Shown here: positions 8,492 through 16,808 of the stretch, piece after piece
How positions within the stretch are numbered: position 1 is the stretch's first letter
Layout of the letters: the number at the start of each line of letters is the position of its first letter
Assembly: GCF_013372105.1 (NCBI RefSeq)
Contig: NZ_CP053825.1
Coordinates: forward strand, 620,001 to 684,000
Length of the DNA: 64,000 bases
From: Campylobacter armoricus
Lineage (GTDB): Bacteria; Campylobacterota; Campylobacteria; Campylobacterales; Campylobacteraceae
Reading direction: 5' to 3'
Position numbers and translations under genes: made by a program
The notes under the pieces: model-generated
What the model was told of the DNA's origin: nothing
Seen by the model: the letters and a program-made list of their open reading frames with translations, nothing else
The model's database searches: none

Positions 8492-9934
8492 ATGGATCTA
8501 ATATCTCAATTTATTGGCTTTGTAAATAATCAGTATTATTCTATTTTAGTAGTTTTACTTATTATTACAGGATTTTATTATAGCTATTTAACAGGTTTTG
8601 TGCAGTTTAGAATGCTTCCTTATGTGTTTGATATCTTAACAGAAAAGCAAGAAAAGCATGAAAAACACCATATTACTCCTTTTCAAGCTTTGATGATTTC
8701 AACAGCATCAAGAGTAGGTATAGGAAATATTGCAGGTATTGCAGTAGCGGTTGTTTTAGGTGGACCTGGGGCTTTATTTTGGATGTGGGCTATGGCATTT
8801 TTTGGCGGTGCTTCAGCTTTTGCAGAAAGTACTTTAGCGCAAGTGTATAAAAGTCGTGATGGAAAAAGTTTTAAGGGTGGACCTGCTTATTATATCAGTA
8901 AAGCTTTAAATTTAAAATGGCTTGGAGCTGTTTTTGCAGTGATTTTAATTATCACTTATGCTTATGGGTTTAATGGGCTACAAAGTCAGACTATGACTTC
9001 GGCATTTGAGTTTTACTATAAAGGCATGGTTAATGCTAGCGAAGTAAGTTTTGCGCAAAGTTGGTGGCCTATTGTGATTGGGGCTATTTTAGCTGTTTTT
9101 GCTGCTTATATGTTTTTTGGTGATCATACTAAAATAGGTAAAGTAAGTTCTGTTATCGTTCCTATTATGGCGATGATTTATGTGGGGTTGTCTATCATAG
9201 CAATGTTTATGAACTTTGATAAAATTCCAGAAGTATTTTCTATGATTTTTAAAAGCGCTTTTGATTTTGAAGCTATTTTTGGTGGATTTGCGGGTTCTGC
9301 TTTGGTTATAGGTATAAAAAGAGGGTTATTTTCAAATGAGGCAGGTATGGGTTCAGCGCCAAATGCAGCAGCTTCAGCTCTTACGACTCACCCTGCAAAA
9401 CAAGGAGTTATTCAAGCATTTTCTGTATTAATCGATGTGATTATTTGTACAAGTTCAGGATTTTTAGTATTATTTTCTCTTGCTTATGCAAATAATATCG
9501 GCGTAGATGGTAAGCCTATTTTAACAGCTCTACCTTTAGTACAAGAATCTATGAAAGAATATTATGGAAATTTAGGAGTGCATTTTACTACTGTTAGTAT
9601 AGTTTTATTTGCTATTACTTCTTTGATAGGAAATTATTATTATGCTCAAGCAAACATTAAATACCTTACTCAAAATCCTATTATTATCAATCTTTTTAAA
9701 GCAAGTGCTGTGCTTATGATTTTTATCGGTGCAAATATGGATTTAAAATTTGCATGGGATTTAGCTGATACTACCATGGCGTTTATGGCCACAATTAATA
9801 TCATTTCTATTTTATTACTTGGTGGTATAGTTAAAAAAGTATTAAAAGACTTTAGTGAGCAAAAAAGACAAGGTAGAGATCCTGTATTTAGTGCTTCAAA
9901 ACTTGGTATTAAAAACGCAGAGTGTTGGGATTGA
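8492..9934 (+). CDS. Sodium:alanine symporter family (AGCS) transporter
   Basis: This 480-residue membrane protein has about ten or eleven helices and the AGCS signatures: SRVGIGNIAGIAVAVVLGGPGALFWMW near residues 71-97, FKGGPAYYISKAL near 128-140, and KRGLFSNEAGMGSAPNAAA near 274-292. Members import alanine, glycine or related small amino acids with sodium. It has a strong AAGGAG site. The upstream gap carries a tandem repeat that may be regulatory. The stop overlaps the start of a 46-residue membrane protein gene, suggesting co-expression. The exact substrate is not determined by sequence. Confidence 0.9.
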   Translation: MDLISQFIGFVNNQYYSILVVLLIITGFYYSYLTGFVQFRMLPYVFDILTEKQEKHEKHHITPFQALMISTASRVGIGNIAGIAVAVVLGGPGALFWMWAMAFFGGASAFAESTLAQVYKSRDGKSFKGGPAYYISKALNLKWLGAVFAVILIITYAYGFNGLQSQTMTSAFEFYYKGMVNASEVSFAQSWWPIVIGAILAVFAAYMFFGDHTKIGKVSSVIVPIMAMIYVGLSIIAMFMNFDKIPEVFSMIFKSAFDFEAIFGGFAGSALVIGIKRGLFSNEAGMGSAPNAAASALTTHPAKQGVIQAFSVLIDVIICTSSGFLVLFSLAYANNIGVDGKPILTALPLVQESMKEYYGNLGVHFTTVSIVLFAITSLIGNYYYAQANIKYLTQNPIIINLFKASAVLMIFIGANMDLKFAWDLADTTMAFMATINIISILLLGGIVKKVLKDFSEQKRQGRDPVFSASKLGIKNAECWD

Positions 9935-10074
9935 TGTTAGATTATATTATTATTGCTTTGTTTATAGCTTTTATGGTTTTTCTTGTATTTGGTTTTAACC
10001 GCCAAATGCAAGAAAAAGCCAAGCAAAGAGAAGAAAAATTAAAAACAAAGAAAGATTTTAAAAAAAATAGGTAA
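9934..10074 (+). CDS. Small single-pass membrane protein, 46 residues
   Basis: The start ATG overlaps the symporter stop (TGATG), and the frame runs 46 codons to TAA. Residues 4-21 form one hydrophobic helix (IIIALFIAFMVFLVFGF); the rest is a highly charged tail rich in Lys, Glu and Gln. Translational coupling to the symporter and the clear membrane-plus-charged-tail design support a real gene. It could be an accessory subunit of the transporter or act with the glyS gene 33 bases downstream; I do not know its function. Confidence 0.65.
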   Translation: MLDYIIIALFIAFMVFLVFGFNRQMQEKAKQREEKLKTKKDFKKNR

Positions 10075-10107
10075 AATACACTAAAATTTTTTAAAAAAGA
10101 GTGTAAA

Positions 10108-12102
10108 ATGAAATTGTTAATAGAAATAGGCACAGAAGAACTTCCTGCTATTCCTTTATTAAAAGAACTTCCAAATATTAGTAAAAAATGGGAAAAGATT
10201 TTACAAGAGTATCATTTAAAATCAGAATTTAAATTTTTCTATACTCCTAGAAGATTAGTTTTTATTCATGAAACTTTTAAAGAAAAACAAGATGATTCTT
10301 TTGTGGAATTTATAGGTGCACCTAAGGGGATAGCTTATAAAGATGGAAAACTTACTCAAGCAGGACTTAGTTTTTTAGAAAAAAGTGGTTTAAAAGAGGA
10401 AGAGCTTGAATTTAAAGAAATCAAGGGTAGAGAAGTATTATATTGTCAAAAGCAAGTGCAAGGCTTACAGAGCAAAGCAGTTTTAGCACAAATGATAGAA
10501 TCTTTCTTAAAAAGCTTGAGTTTTGGTAAAACTATGAGATGGGGTGATGGTAGTTTTGAATTTATCAGAGCTATTCGTTCGCTTTGTTGTATTTTAAATG
10601 ATGAATTAATTGAATTTGAAAGCTATGGTGTTAAAAGTGCAAAAAGTACTTTTGTGCATAGAAGTGTTAGTTATGATTTAATGTCTTTTGAAAATATTGA
10701 TGAGTATTTTAAAATTTTAGAGCAAAATTATATTATTTTAGATCAAGAACAAAGAAAAAAACTCATTATAGAGCAATTGAAAACACTTGAAAAAGAAAAT
10801 GATATTATCATTGCAGAAGATGATGAGCTTTTAGCTGAAGTTGTAGCTATCACGGAGTATCCAAAAGCACTGTTAGGACATTTTGAAAAAGAATATTTAG
10901 AAATTCCAAGTGAAGTTATTATTACTTCTATGAGAGAAAATCAACGCTATTTTGCGGTATTTAAAAATAATACTTTGAGCAATCATTTTATAGTAGTTTC
11001 TAATGCAGTTTGCGAGGATTATTCTAAAATCATTAATGGAAACGAAAGGGTTTTAAGAGCAAGATTGAGCGATGCGATGTTTTTTTGGAAAAATGACTTA
11101 GCTCAGGGCTTAAATAATGAAAAAATAAGTCAAATGATTTATCTTGAAGGGCTTGGAACTTTAAAAGATAAAATTACTAGAGAGCAAAAAATTGCTGTTA
11201 AGCTTTGTGAAGTTTTTGCTAATTCTCATAAAGATGAAATTTTAAAAGCCATAGAATACTCAAAAGCTGATCTTAGCACCCAAATGGTATATGAATTTAC
11301 CAATCTTCAAGGTATTATGGGGTCTTATTATGCTAAGGCTATGGGTATGGGTGACGAAATTGCTTTAGCGATTAAAGAACAATATCTTCCAAATGGTGAT
11401 AATTCAGCTATGCCAAGTAGTGAATTTAGCTCTATTGTGGCTTTAGCTAGTAAGCTTGATACACTTATGGGACTTTTTTCTGTGGGAAAAATTCCAAGCG
11501 GCACAAAGGATCCTTATGCTTTAAGAAGAGCAGCAAATGGTGTTTTAAAAATTATTTTAGCTTTGAATAAAAAATTTGATCTTAAGGTATTTTTAGAAGC
11601 AATAGCTAGTGAATATAAAAACTTTGATTTAAAAATTTTATTAGATTTTATTTTAGAACGCTTATATACTTTTTATGATGTAAATGCTTCTTTTGTTAAA
11701 GCAGTGCTTAATTCTAGAACTTATGATATTATTTATATTGATTCTTGTATTAAAGCTTTAATTCAAAGTGCAAGTAAAGTAGATTTTAGTCAAAATTTTG
11801 CTACTTTTAAGCGTTTGGCAAATATTGCAATATTGAGTGAAGCTCAGGTTAATGAAAATTTATTTAGCACTCAAGAAGAAAGAGATTTGTATCAAGTATT
11901 TATGCAGTGCAAAATAAAAGAAAATAATACCCAAGAGCTTTTAGAAAGTCTTTTTGCACTAAAACCGCAAATTGATGCTTTTTTTGATAAAGTGATGATT
12001 AATGATAAAGATGAAAATATCAAAAATAATCGTCAAGCTTTGGTGTGTGCAATTTATTGTGAGTTTCTAAAAATAGCTGATATTAAAGAGCTTAGTTTAT
12101 GA
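10108..12102 (+). CDS. glyS: Glycyl-tRNA synthetase beta subunit
   Basis: This 664-residue protein begins with the family hallmark LLIEIGTEELPA and continues with FTPRRLVF-like and VAITEYPKALLGHF segments. It is the beta subunit of the bacterial alpha2beta2 glycyl-tRNA synthetase and binds tRNA through the C-terminal anticodon-binding region; the catalytic alpha subunit (glyQ) is not in this window. An HD-like region lies in the middle (about residues 340-400). Length is normal. The stop overlaps the next start by four bases. Confidence 0.95.
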   Translation: MKLLIEIGTEELPAIPLLKELPNISKKWEKILQEYHLKSEFKFFYTPRRLVFIHETFKEKQDDSFVEFIGAPKGIAYKDGKLTQAGLSFLEKSGLKEEELEFKEIKGREVLYCQKQVQGLQSKAVLAQMIESFLKSLSFGKTMRWGDGSFEFIRAIRSLCCILNDELIEFESYGVKSAKSTFVHRSVSYDLMSFENIDEYFKILEQNYIILDQEQRKKLIIEQLKTLEKENDIIIAEDDELLAEVVAITEYPKALLGHFEKEYLEIPSEVIITSMRENQRYFAVFKNNTLSNHFIVVSNAVCEDYSKIINGNERVLRARLSDAMFFWKNDLAQGLNNEKISQMIYLEGLGTLKDKITREQKIAVKLCEVFANSHKDEILKAIEYSKADLSTQMVYEFTNLQGIMGSYYAKAMGMGDEIALAIKEQYLPNGDNSAMPSSEFSSIVALASKLDTLMGLFSVGKIPSGTKDPYALRRAANGVLKIILALNKKFDLKVFLEAIASEYKNFDLKILLDFILERLYTFYDVNASFVKAVLNSRTYDIIYIDSCIKALIQSASKVDFSQNFATFKRLANIAILSEAQVNENLFSTQEERDLYQVFMQCKIKENNTQELLESLFALKPQIDAFFDKVMINDKDENIKNNRQALVCAIYCEFLKIADIKELSL

Positions 12103-12905
12103 GAAAAATTCTTTTTTTTCTATGTTTTTTTATTTTTGTTTTAGAAGCTAGAGAAATTGATCTTGTAAAAGGACAAGTGGTTTTTTTAGAATTTGATAAA
12201 GATAAATTTTTACAAATTAGTTCAAATTCTAAAAATCTTCCTTCTTTTGAGTATAAAAATAAAATTATTGTTAGTGTAGCTATGCCTTATAAGAATCCTA
12301 AAAATAGAAAATTAATAGTTGAGTTTAAAGATAATTCTAAAGAAGAAATTTTAATAAAATTCAGCGAAGGAAGTTATCAAAAAGAATTTTTAAAAGTGAG
12401 TGCTTCTAAGGTAAATCCACCTAAAGAAGTTCTTGAGCGTATTAGTAAAGAATACAATCATGCAATTAAAATTTATAATACATACACCAATATTGCGTTG
12501 TTTAATGGGGATTTTATATATCCACTAGGGAGTAAAATTACAAGTGATTTTGGAAAAGCAAGATTGTTTAATGATAGCTTAAAAAGCTATCATAGTGGGA
12601 CTGATTTTAGAGCAGCAACTGGAACAAAAATTTATGCTAGTAATGATGGTATTGTAAGAATTGCTTCAAATCGCTATTATGCAGGAAATTCAGTGGTGAT
12701 TGATCATGGATATGGAATTTATTCACAATATTATCATTTATCAAAACTAAATGTAAAAGTTGGACAAAAGATAAAAAAAGGCGAGCTTGTAGGTTTGAGT
12801 GGTGCTAGTGGTAGGGTTACTGGACCGCATTTGCATTTTGGAATTTTAGTTAATGGTGTGCAAGTTGATCCGCTTGATTTTATAGCTAAATTTAATATTT
12901 TATAA
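12099..12905 (+). CDS. Periplasmic M23 family peptidoglycan endopeptidase
   Basis: This 268-residue protein has a signal peptide (1-17), an N-terminal beta domain, and a C-terminal LytM/M23 domain from about residue 145. The zinc ligands are intact: SYHSGTDF gives the His and Asp of HxxxD, and GPHLHFGI gives the HxH motif. It should cut peptide cross-links in the cell wall. M23 enzymes with this layout in Campylobacter and Helicobacter help set helical cell shape, but which one this is cannot be decided here. It overlaps glyS by four bases; the next gene begins at its final base. Confidence 0.85.
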   Translation: MRKILFFLCFFIFVLEAREIDLVKGQVVFLEFDKDKFLQISSNSKNLPSFEYKNKIIVSVAMPYKNPKNRKLIVEFKDNSKEEILIKFSEGSYQKEFLKVSASKVNPPKEVLERISKEYNHAIKIYNTYTNIALFNGDFIYPLGSKITSDFGKARLFNDSLKSYHSGTDFRAATGTKIYASNDGIVRIASNRYYAGNSVVIDHGYGIYSQYYHLSKLNVKVGQKIKKGELVGLSGASGRVTGPHLHFGILVNGVQVDPLDFIAKFNIL

Positions 12906-13858
12906 TGATAGTTTTTAGTGAGTTTTTTCAAAATTGGATTGATGAATATTACTCACAAGCTGTGAGTATTGGTAAAAATGGAGATTTTTATACAGCAGTT
13001 AGTGTTGGAAATCTTTTTGGAGTGTTATTAGCTAATCATTTTTTAAAACTTATAGATGATAAAAAACTAACCTTACCTGTTGAAGTTGTAGAAATAGGGG
13101 CAAATGAAGGTCATTTGATGCTTGATTTTATACAAGCACTTTACACGCTTAAACCAGGTATTTTAGAGCAGATTGAATGTTGTATTATAGAGCCACATGA
13201 AAAATTAAGAAATACGCAAAAAAAACTTTTTATTGAGTATGAATTAGATGTTAAAATCTATAATTCTTTAGAAGAATGTCATTTTAAGAATGCCTTTTTT
13301 TATGCTAATGAATTATTTGATTGTTTTGCATGCGAGCTTATAAAAGATAAAATGATGGCATATGTTGATGATGATTTAAACATCGTTTTTAAACCAATGA
13401 ATGAAAATTTTTTAAACGAATGTAAAAAATATGCTATTGTTAATAGTGAGTTTTGTATCTCTTATAAAGCTTTTTTATCCAAATTAAAACAAGCTTGTGG
13501 AAAACTAACTTTTGCATGTTTTGATTATGCTAAGAAGGAAGATAAAATTAGTATTAGAATGTATAAAAATCATCAAGTGTTTGACTTTTTTGAGGAGAAT
13601 TTAAAAAACTTTTATGCTAAAAGTGATATTACATATAATGTAAATTTTGAACATTTTATGCAAGTTTTAAAAGAAGAAAGGTTTGAAATACTAGAGTATA
13701 AAAACCAAAACCAAGCTTTAATTGACTTTGGTTTAGAAAAAATTATAGAGCAAGCTAAAAATACCAACCCCCAAATTTATAAAAACTTTATCAAGCAAAG
13801 TAAAAATTTGATGTTTAGTTTTGGTGATAAATTTAAATTTTTAGAATTTAAACTTTAA
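12905..13858 (+). CDS. MidA/NDUFAF7-like SAM-dependent methyltransferase
   Basis: This 317-residue protein matches the DUF185 family, related to mitochondrial NDUFAF7 and MidA. Characteristic are an early IDEYYSQAVSIGKNGDFYTA segment (near residues 12-31) and the SAM-binding motif VVEIGANEGHLMLDF (near 61-75), then CCIIEPHEKLRNTQ. NDUFAF7 methylates an arginine in a complex I subunit; a similar role in bacteria is plausible but unproven. The start overlaps the M23 gene by one base and the end overlaps the convergent ribB by eleven. Confidence 0.8.
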   Translation: MIVFSEFFQNWIDEYYSQAVSIGKNGDFYTAVSVGNLFGVLLANHFLKLIDDKKLTLPVEVVEIGANEGHLMLDFIQALYTLKPGILEQIECCIIEPHEKLRNTQKKLFIEYELDVKIYNSLEECHFKNAFFYANELFDCFACELIKDKMMAYVDDDLNIVFKPMNENFLNECKKYAIVNSEFCISYKAFLSKLKQACGKLTFACFDYAKKEDKISIRMYKNHQVFDFFEENLKNFYAKSDITYNVNFEHFMQVLKEERFEILEYKNQNQALIDFGLEKIIEQAKNTNPQIYKNFIKQSKNLMFSFGDKFKFLEFKL

Positions 13859-14870
13859 AATTATTGCTTATAATATTAAGTCCAAAACCTTTTAAACCTA
13901 TAAATTCTTTATCAGTATTTTGACTTAGAAGTTTGATTTTTGAAATTTTTAAATACCTTAAAATTTGTGCCCCTATGCCATAGTTTTTAAATTGAATATT
14001 TTCTTGTTTTTCATTTTTCATAAAAATAATCACACCTCCTTCTTGATGTAAATATTCAATTTGTTTTAATAGTTCATTGAATTTATTAGAAGTTAATAGC
14101 TCAAAATCACTTCCACTAAGATAAAATTTAACATTTTCACTTTCTCTTAAATCACCAAAACTAAATGCTATATGTTCATTTTTATTGTGATCTTTAAAAG
14201 TCATTTTTTTAACTTTAAAACCTGCTAAAACACTTTCTTCTTCTTTGATTAAAGAAATTAAACTTTCGTTTTTTAAACGATATTCGATTAAATCTGAAAT
14301 AGTAATCATATTAATATTATGTTTTTTACAAAATTCAAGTAAATCACTTCTTCTAGCCATGCTTCCATCATCTTTAACAATTTCGCATATTACACAAGCT
14401 TCTTTCAATCCTGCTAAGCGACATAAATCCACTGTGCCTTCTGTATGACCCGTTCTTTCTAAAACCCCGCCTTTTTTTGCAATCAAAGGATTAATATGAC
14501 CAGGGCGCACAAAATCGCTTGCATTTGCATTATCATCAACAAAAATTTGAATTGTCATATCTCTTTCATAAGCACTTACTCCTGTTGTTGCTTTTTTTGC
14601 ATCTACTGTTATAGTAAAAGCTGTTTCGTGATTTGAGGTATTTTTAGGTACCATTAAAGGTAGCTCAAATTTTTTTGCTAAATTTTCATTTAAGGCCACA
14701 CACACTACACCTCTTGCGTGAGTGATGGCAAAATTTACTTTTTCTTGTGAGCTAAATTGTGCAGGAAAAATCAAATCTCCTTCGTTTTCTCTATCTTCAG
14801 CATCTACCATTACTAACATCTTACCATTTTGAAGTTCTTTTATAGCTTGTTCTACACCAATATATCCCAT
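13848..14870 (-). CDS. ribB: 3,4-Dihydroxy-2-butanone-4-phosphate synthase with degenerate GTP cyclohydrolase II domain
   Basis: The N-terminal half (about 1-200) is RibB, which converts ribulose 5-phosphate to the four-carbon riboflavin precursor: VMVDAEDRENEGDLIFPA, TGVSAYERDMT, FVRPGHINPL and RTGHTEGTVDLCRLAG are all present. The C-terminal half resembles RibA only at its end (YGIGAQILRYL and GLKGFGLNII). It has no cysteines where RibA binds zinc and lacks the catalytic motifs, so it should not be a working GTP cyclohydrolase II. ATG at 14870 has a GGAAG site; a TTG six bases upstream is less likely. Confidence 0.88.
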   Translation of the reverse strand: MGYIGVEQAIKELQNGKMLVMVDAEDRENEGDLIFPAQFSSQEKVNFAITHARGVVCVALNENLAKKFELPLMVPKNTSNHETAFTITVDAKKATTGVSAYERDMTIQIFVDDNANASDFVRPGHINPLIAKKGGVLERTGHTEGTVDLCRLAGLKEACVICEIVKDDGSMARRSDLLEFCKKHNINMITISDLIEYRLKNESLISLIKEEESVLAGFKVKKMTFKDHNKNEHIAFSFGDLRESENVKFYLSGSDFELLTSNKFNELLKQIEYLHQEGGVIIFMKNEKQENIQFKNYGIGAQILRYLKISKIKLLSQNTDKEFIGLKGFGLNIISNNFKV

Positions 14871-14919
14871 AATCAATCTTCCTTTTTATACTTTTTTGAG
14901 AAATTATATATTATTTTTC

Positions 14920-14948
14920 TTGACATTATATTAAAAATAATATATAAT
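14920..14948 (+). promoter_or_regulatory. Consensus sigma-70 promoter of the tRNA-Gln/tRNA-fMet operon
   Basis: A perfect TTGACA (14920-14925) and a perfect TATAAT (14943-14948) are separated by exactly 17 bases, 35 bases before the mature tRNA-Gln. A full -35 box is unusual in Campylobacter, whose housekeeping promoters rely on an extended -10. It fits the strong expression needed for stable RNA. Confidence 0.85.
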
Positions 14949-14983
14949 GCGGTTTTTAATTTATGAAAATATTTCTTTATTAT

Positions 14984-15058
14984 TGGGGTATCGCCAAGCG
15001 GTAAGGCAACAGGTTTTGGTCCTGTCATTCAGGGGTTCGAATCCCTTTACCCCATCCA
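14984..15058 (+). tRNA. tRNA-Gln (anticodon TTG)
   Basis: The sequence folds as a standard cloverleaf with acceptor TGGGGTA/TACCCCA, D-arm, anticodon stem ACAGG/CCTGT around loop TTTTGGT with TTG, and T-arm AGGGG TTCGAAT CCCTT. The CCA end is encoded (15056-15058). It is first in a two-tRNA operon. Confidence 0.95.
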
Positions 15059-15071
15059 CTTCATATGATGC

Positions 15072-15147
15072 CGCGAAGTAGAGCAGTGGTTAGCTCGTCG
15101 GGCTCATAACCCGAAGGTCGGGAGTTCAAATCTCCCCTTCGCAACCA
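15072..15147 (+). tRNA. Initiator tRNA-fMet (anticodon CAT)
   Basis: The cloverleaf has acceptor CGCGAAG/CTTCGCA with a C1-A72 mismatch, and anticodon stem TCGGG/CCCGA around CTCATAA with three consecutive G-C pairs. Both are identity marks of bacterial initiator tRNA. CCA is encoded. It lies 13 bases after tRNA-Gln and is likely co-transcribed. Confidence 0.95.
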
Positions 15148-15500
15148 TTTTTATTTTACAAAATGCTTTTTAAAGTCTTACTTTAATAGAATAAATAAAG
15201 CTTGCATTGGTTTTATTTGTGTAATTTTACTAAGCTTTTGTGGTTTTATTATTTCTTTTATTTTGCTTAGAATATATTTGGTTTTTTAAGCTTTAGATAT
15301 AAGTAGTAAATAAATTCATACTACTAGTTTTTTAAATGATTTTAATGCTTTAAGCAAGCTAGGGTTAATTAATTATTAGAAAATTTAAGTTTGTATAATA
15401 TTAATACAAAATGTAACTTTAAACAAGAGTATGACTTAAAGAGTTTTTTAACAAAGACAATATTTTTATCTAATATAATTATGAATGTAAGATTAAAATA
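15148..15500. other. AT-rich gene-free stretch with one terminator-like hairpin
   Basis: No credible gene lies in these 353 bases. AGTAGTA (15302-15308) pairs with TACTACT (15319-15325) and is followed by a run of T, a possible Rho-independent terminator for the + strand tRNA operon. A stray TATAAT occurs near 15395. I see nothing else that can be supported. Confidence 0.5.
15302..15333 (+). terminator. Possible terminator of the tRNA-Gln/tRNA-fMet transcript
   Basis: A 7-bp stem with a 10-base loop is followed, after two bases, by six T residues. It lies about 155 bases downstream of tRNA-fMet. The stem is A/T-rich, so the call is tentative. Confidence 0.35.
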
Positions 15501-15577
15501 TGGTGGATTTAGCAGGACTCGAACCTGCGACCAACCGGTTATGAGCCGGTTGCTCTAACCAACTGAGCTATAAATCC
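15501..15577 (-). tRNA. tRNA with CAT anticodon (elongator Met, or Ile2)
   Basis: On the minus strand a full cloverleaf has acceptor GGATTTA/TAAATCC, D-arm, anticodon stem ACCGG/CCGGT around CTCATAA, T-arm GCAGG TTCGAGT CCTGC, and encoded CCA. The normal 1-72 pair shows it is not the initiator. CAT could be elongator methionine or the lysidine-modified isoleucine tRNA; sequence alone does not settle this. A TATAAT at 15608-15603 could be its -10 box. Confidence 0.9.
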
Positions 15578-15629
15578 GCCAGAAGTTAAAATAAAAATGT
15601 TATTATATCTTTGTTTCCTTAATTTAAAT

Positions 15630-16745
15630 TTAGAATTTTATTTTTACTGCTTTTTCTATCGCTAAATATCTAAAAGTTATTAAATTTTGTAAAATTCCAA
15701 AAAAAACCATAAAAGTAGCAAAAGAACTCCCTCCGTGGCTAAAAAATGGCATAGGTATGCCAACAACAGGGGCAAAACCTATAGTCATTGAGATATTTAC
15801 TGCTACATATATAAAAATAAATAAAGCAATACAATTTGTTACAACTCTTGTAAAATAATCATCTTTGAGCTTATAGTTTAAACTTAATAGATGAAAGATT
15901 AATAAAGTATAAAGTAGTATAATAATAACAGCACCTATAAAACCAAACCTTTCAGATAAATAAGCAAAGATAAAATCACTCGTAGAAATAGGTAAAAATT
16001 TAAAATGCGTTTGAGTAGCTTCATCTGCTTTTTTTCCACTTAAACCACCGCTTCCTATAGCAATGATGGATTGTTTTACATGGTAACTTGGCTCTTCAGC
16101 TAAAAAGTCATGAATTCTTTGTTTTTGATAAGGTTTTAAAAAATCATTATAAATAATAGGTGAAGCTATAGCAATGACTAGAAAAATACTAAGCCAAATT
16201 TTATAATTTACACCTATGATAAAAAGTGTTCCAAAGCCTACTATTAAAAGTACTAAAGCAGTCCCCAAATCAGGCTCTCCTGCTATAAGTAAAAATGGAA
16301 GCAAAATATAAAAACTTAGTTTTAAAAACTGCTTTAAACCATAACCATTAGGTGGTGGTGGATTTTGATAGATCAAATAAGCAAGCATTAAAATGAAAGA
16401 TGGTTTGAAAATTTCAGAAGGCTGTATAGTAAAATGTGTAAAAGGAATTTCAAGCCATCTTCTAGCACCAAGTCTTTCTACTCCAAAAACATCTACGCTT
16501 AAAAGTAAAACTATATTGATCCAATATAACACAGGTATAAACCATATTAGCCTTTTTAAAGGCAAAAAGAAAAAAAAAGCAAATCCTGCAAAACCTACTA
16601 AAGTATAGATAAATTGTTTTTCTGCTAAACGCGTATTTGCTTCATAAATTAAAATAAATGATATGGCGATAATGGGTAATATAAGAAGAGGTTGAACAAA
16701 ATCAAAATGCGTTAAAATTCTTCTATCAAGCTTTATCAAGGCCAT
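15630..16745 (-). CDS. rodA: RodA/MrdB peptidoglycan glycosyltransferase (SEDS family)
   Basis: This membrane protein of about 371 residues has around ten helices. SEDS marks are RLGARRWLEIPFTHFTIQPSEIFKPS, AGEPDLGTALVLL with the catalytic-region Asp, and the late HGGSSFATF motif. RodA polymerises glycan during cell elongation with a class B penicillin-binding protein. The frame continues upstream to a GTG at 16796 that has no ribosome binding site. I place the start at ATG 16745, but a TTG at 16739 with better spacing from AAAAGG is equally possible. It is divergent from the pseudouridine synthase gene. Confidence 0.9.
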   Translation of the reverse strand: MALIKLDRRILTHFDFVQPLLILPIIAISFILIYEANTRLAEKQFIYTLVGFAGFAFFFFLPLKRLIWFIPVLYWINIVLLLSVDVFGVERLGARRWLEIPFTHFTIQPSEIFKPSFILMLAYLIYQNPPPPNGYGLKQFLKLSFYILLPFLLIAGEPDLGTALVLLIVGFGTLFIIGVNYKIWLSIFLVIAIASPIIYNDFLKPYQKQRIHDFLAEEPSYHVKQSIIAIGSGGLSGKKADEATQTHFKFLPISTSDFIFAYLSERFGFIGAVIIILLYTLLIFHLLSLNYKLKDDYFTRVVTNCIALFIFIYVAVNISMTIGFAPVVGIPMPFFSHGGSSFATFMVFFGILQNLITFRYLAIEKAVKIKF

Positions 16746-16808
16746 CCTTTTATAAAATATTGTGTAATTATATGCTAAAATTGCAAATTTTATCACAAGG
16801 AAATAAAA

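Noticed and set aside
14871-14919. FMN riboswitch before ribB
   Set aside because: The upstream stretch is short and A/T-rich with none of the conserved FMN-aptamer elements.
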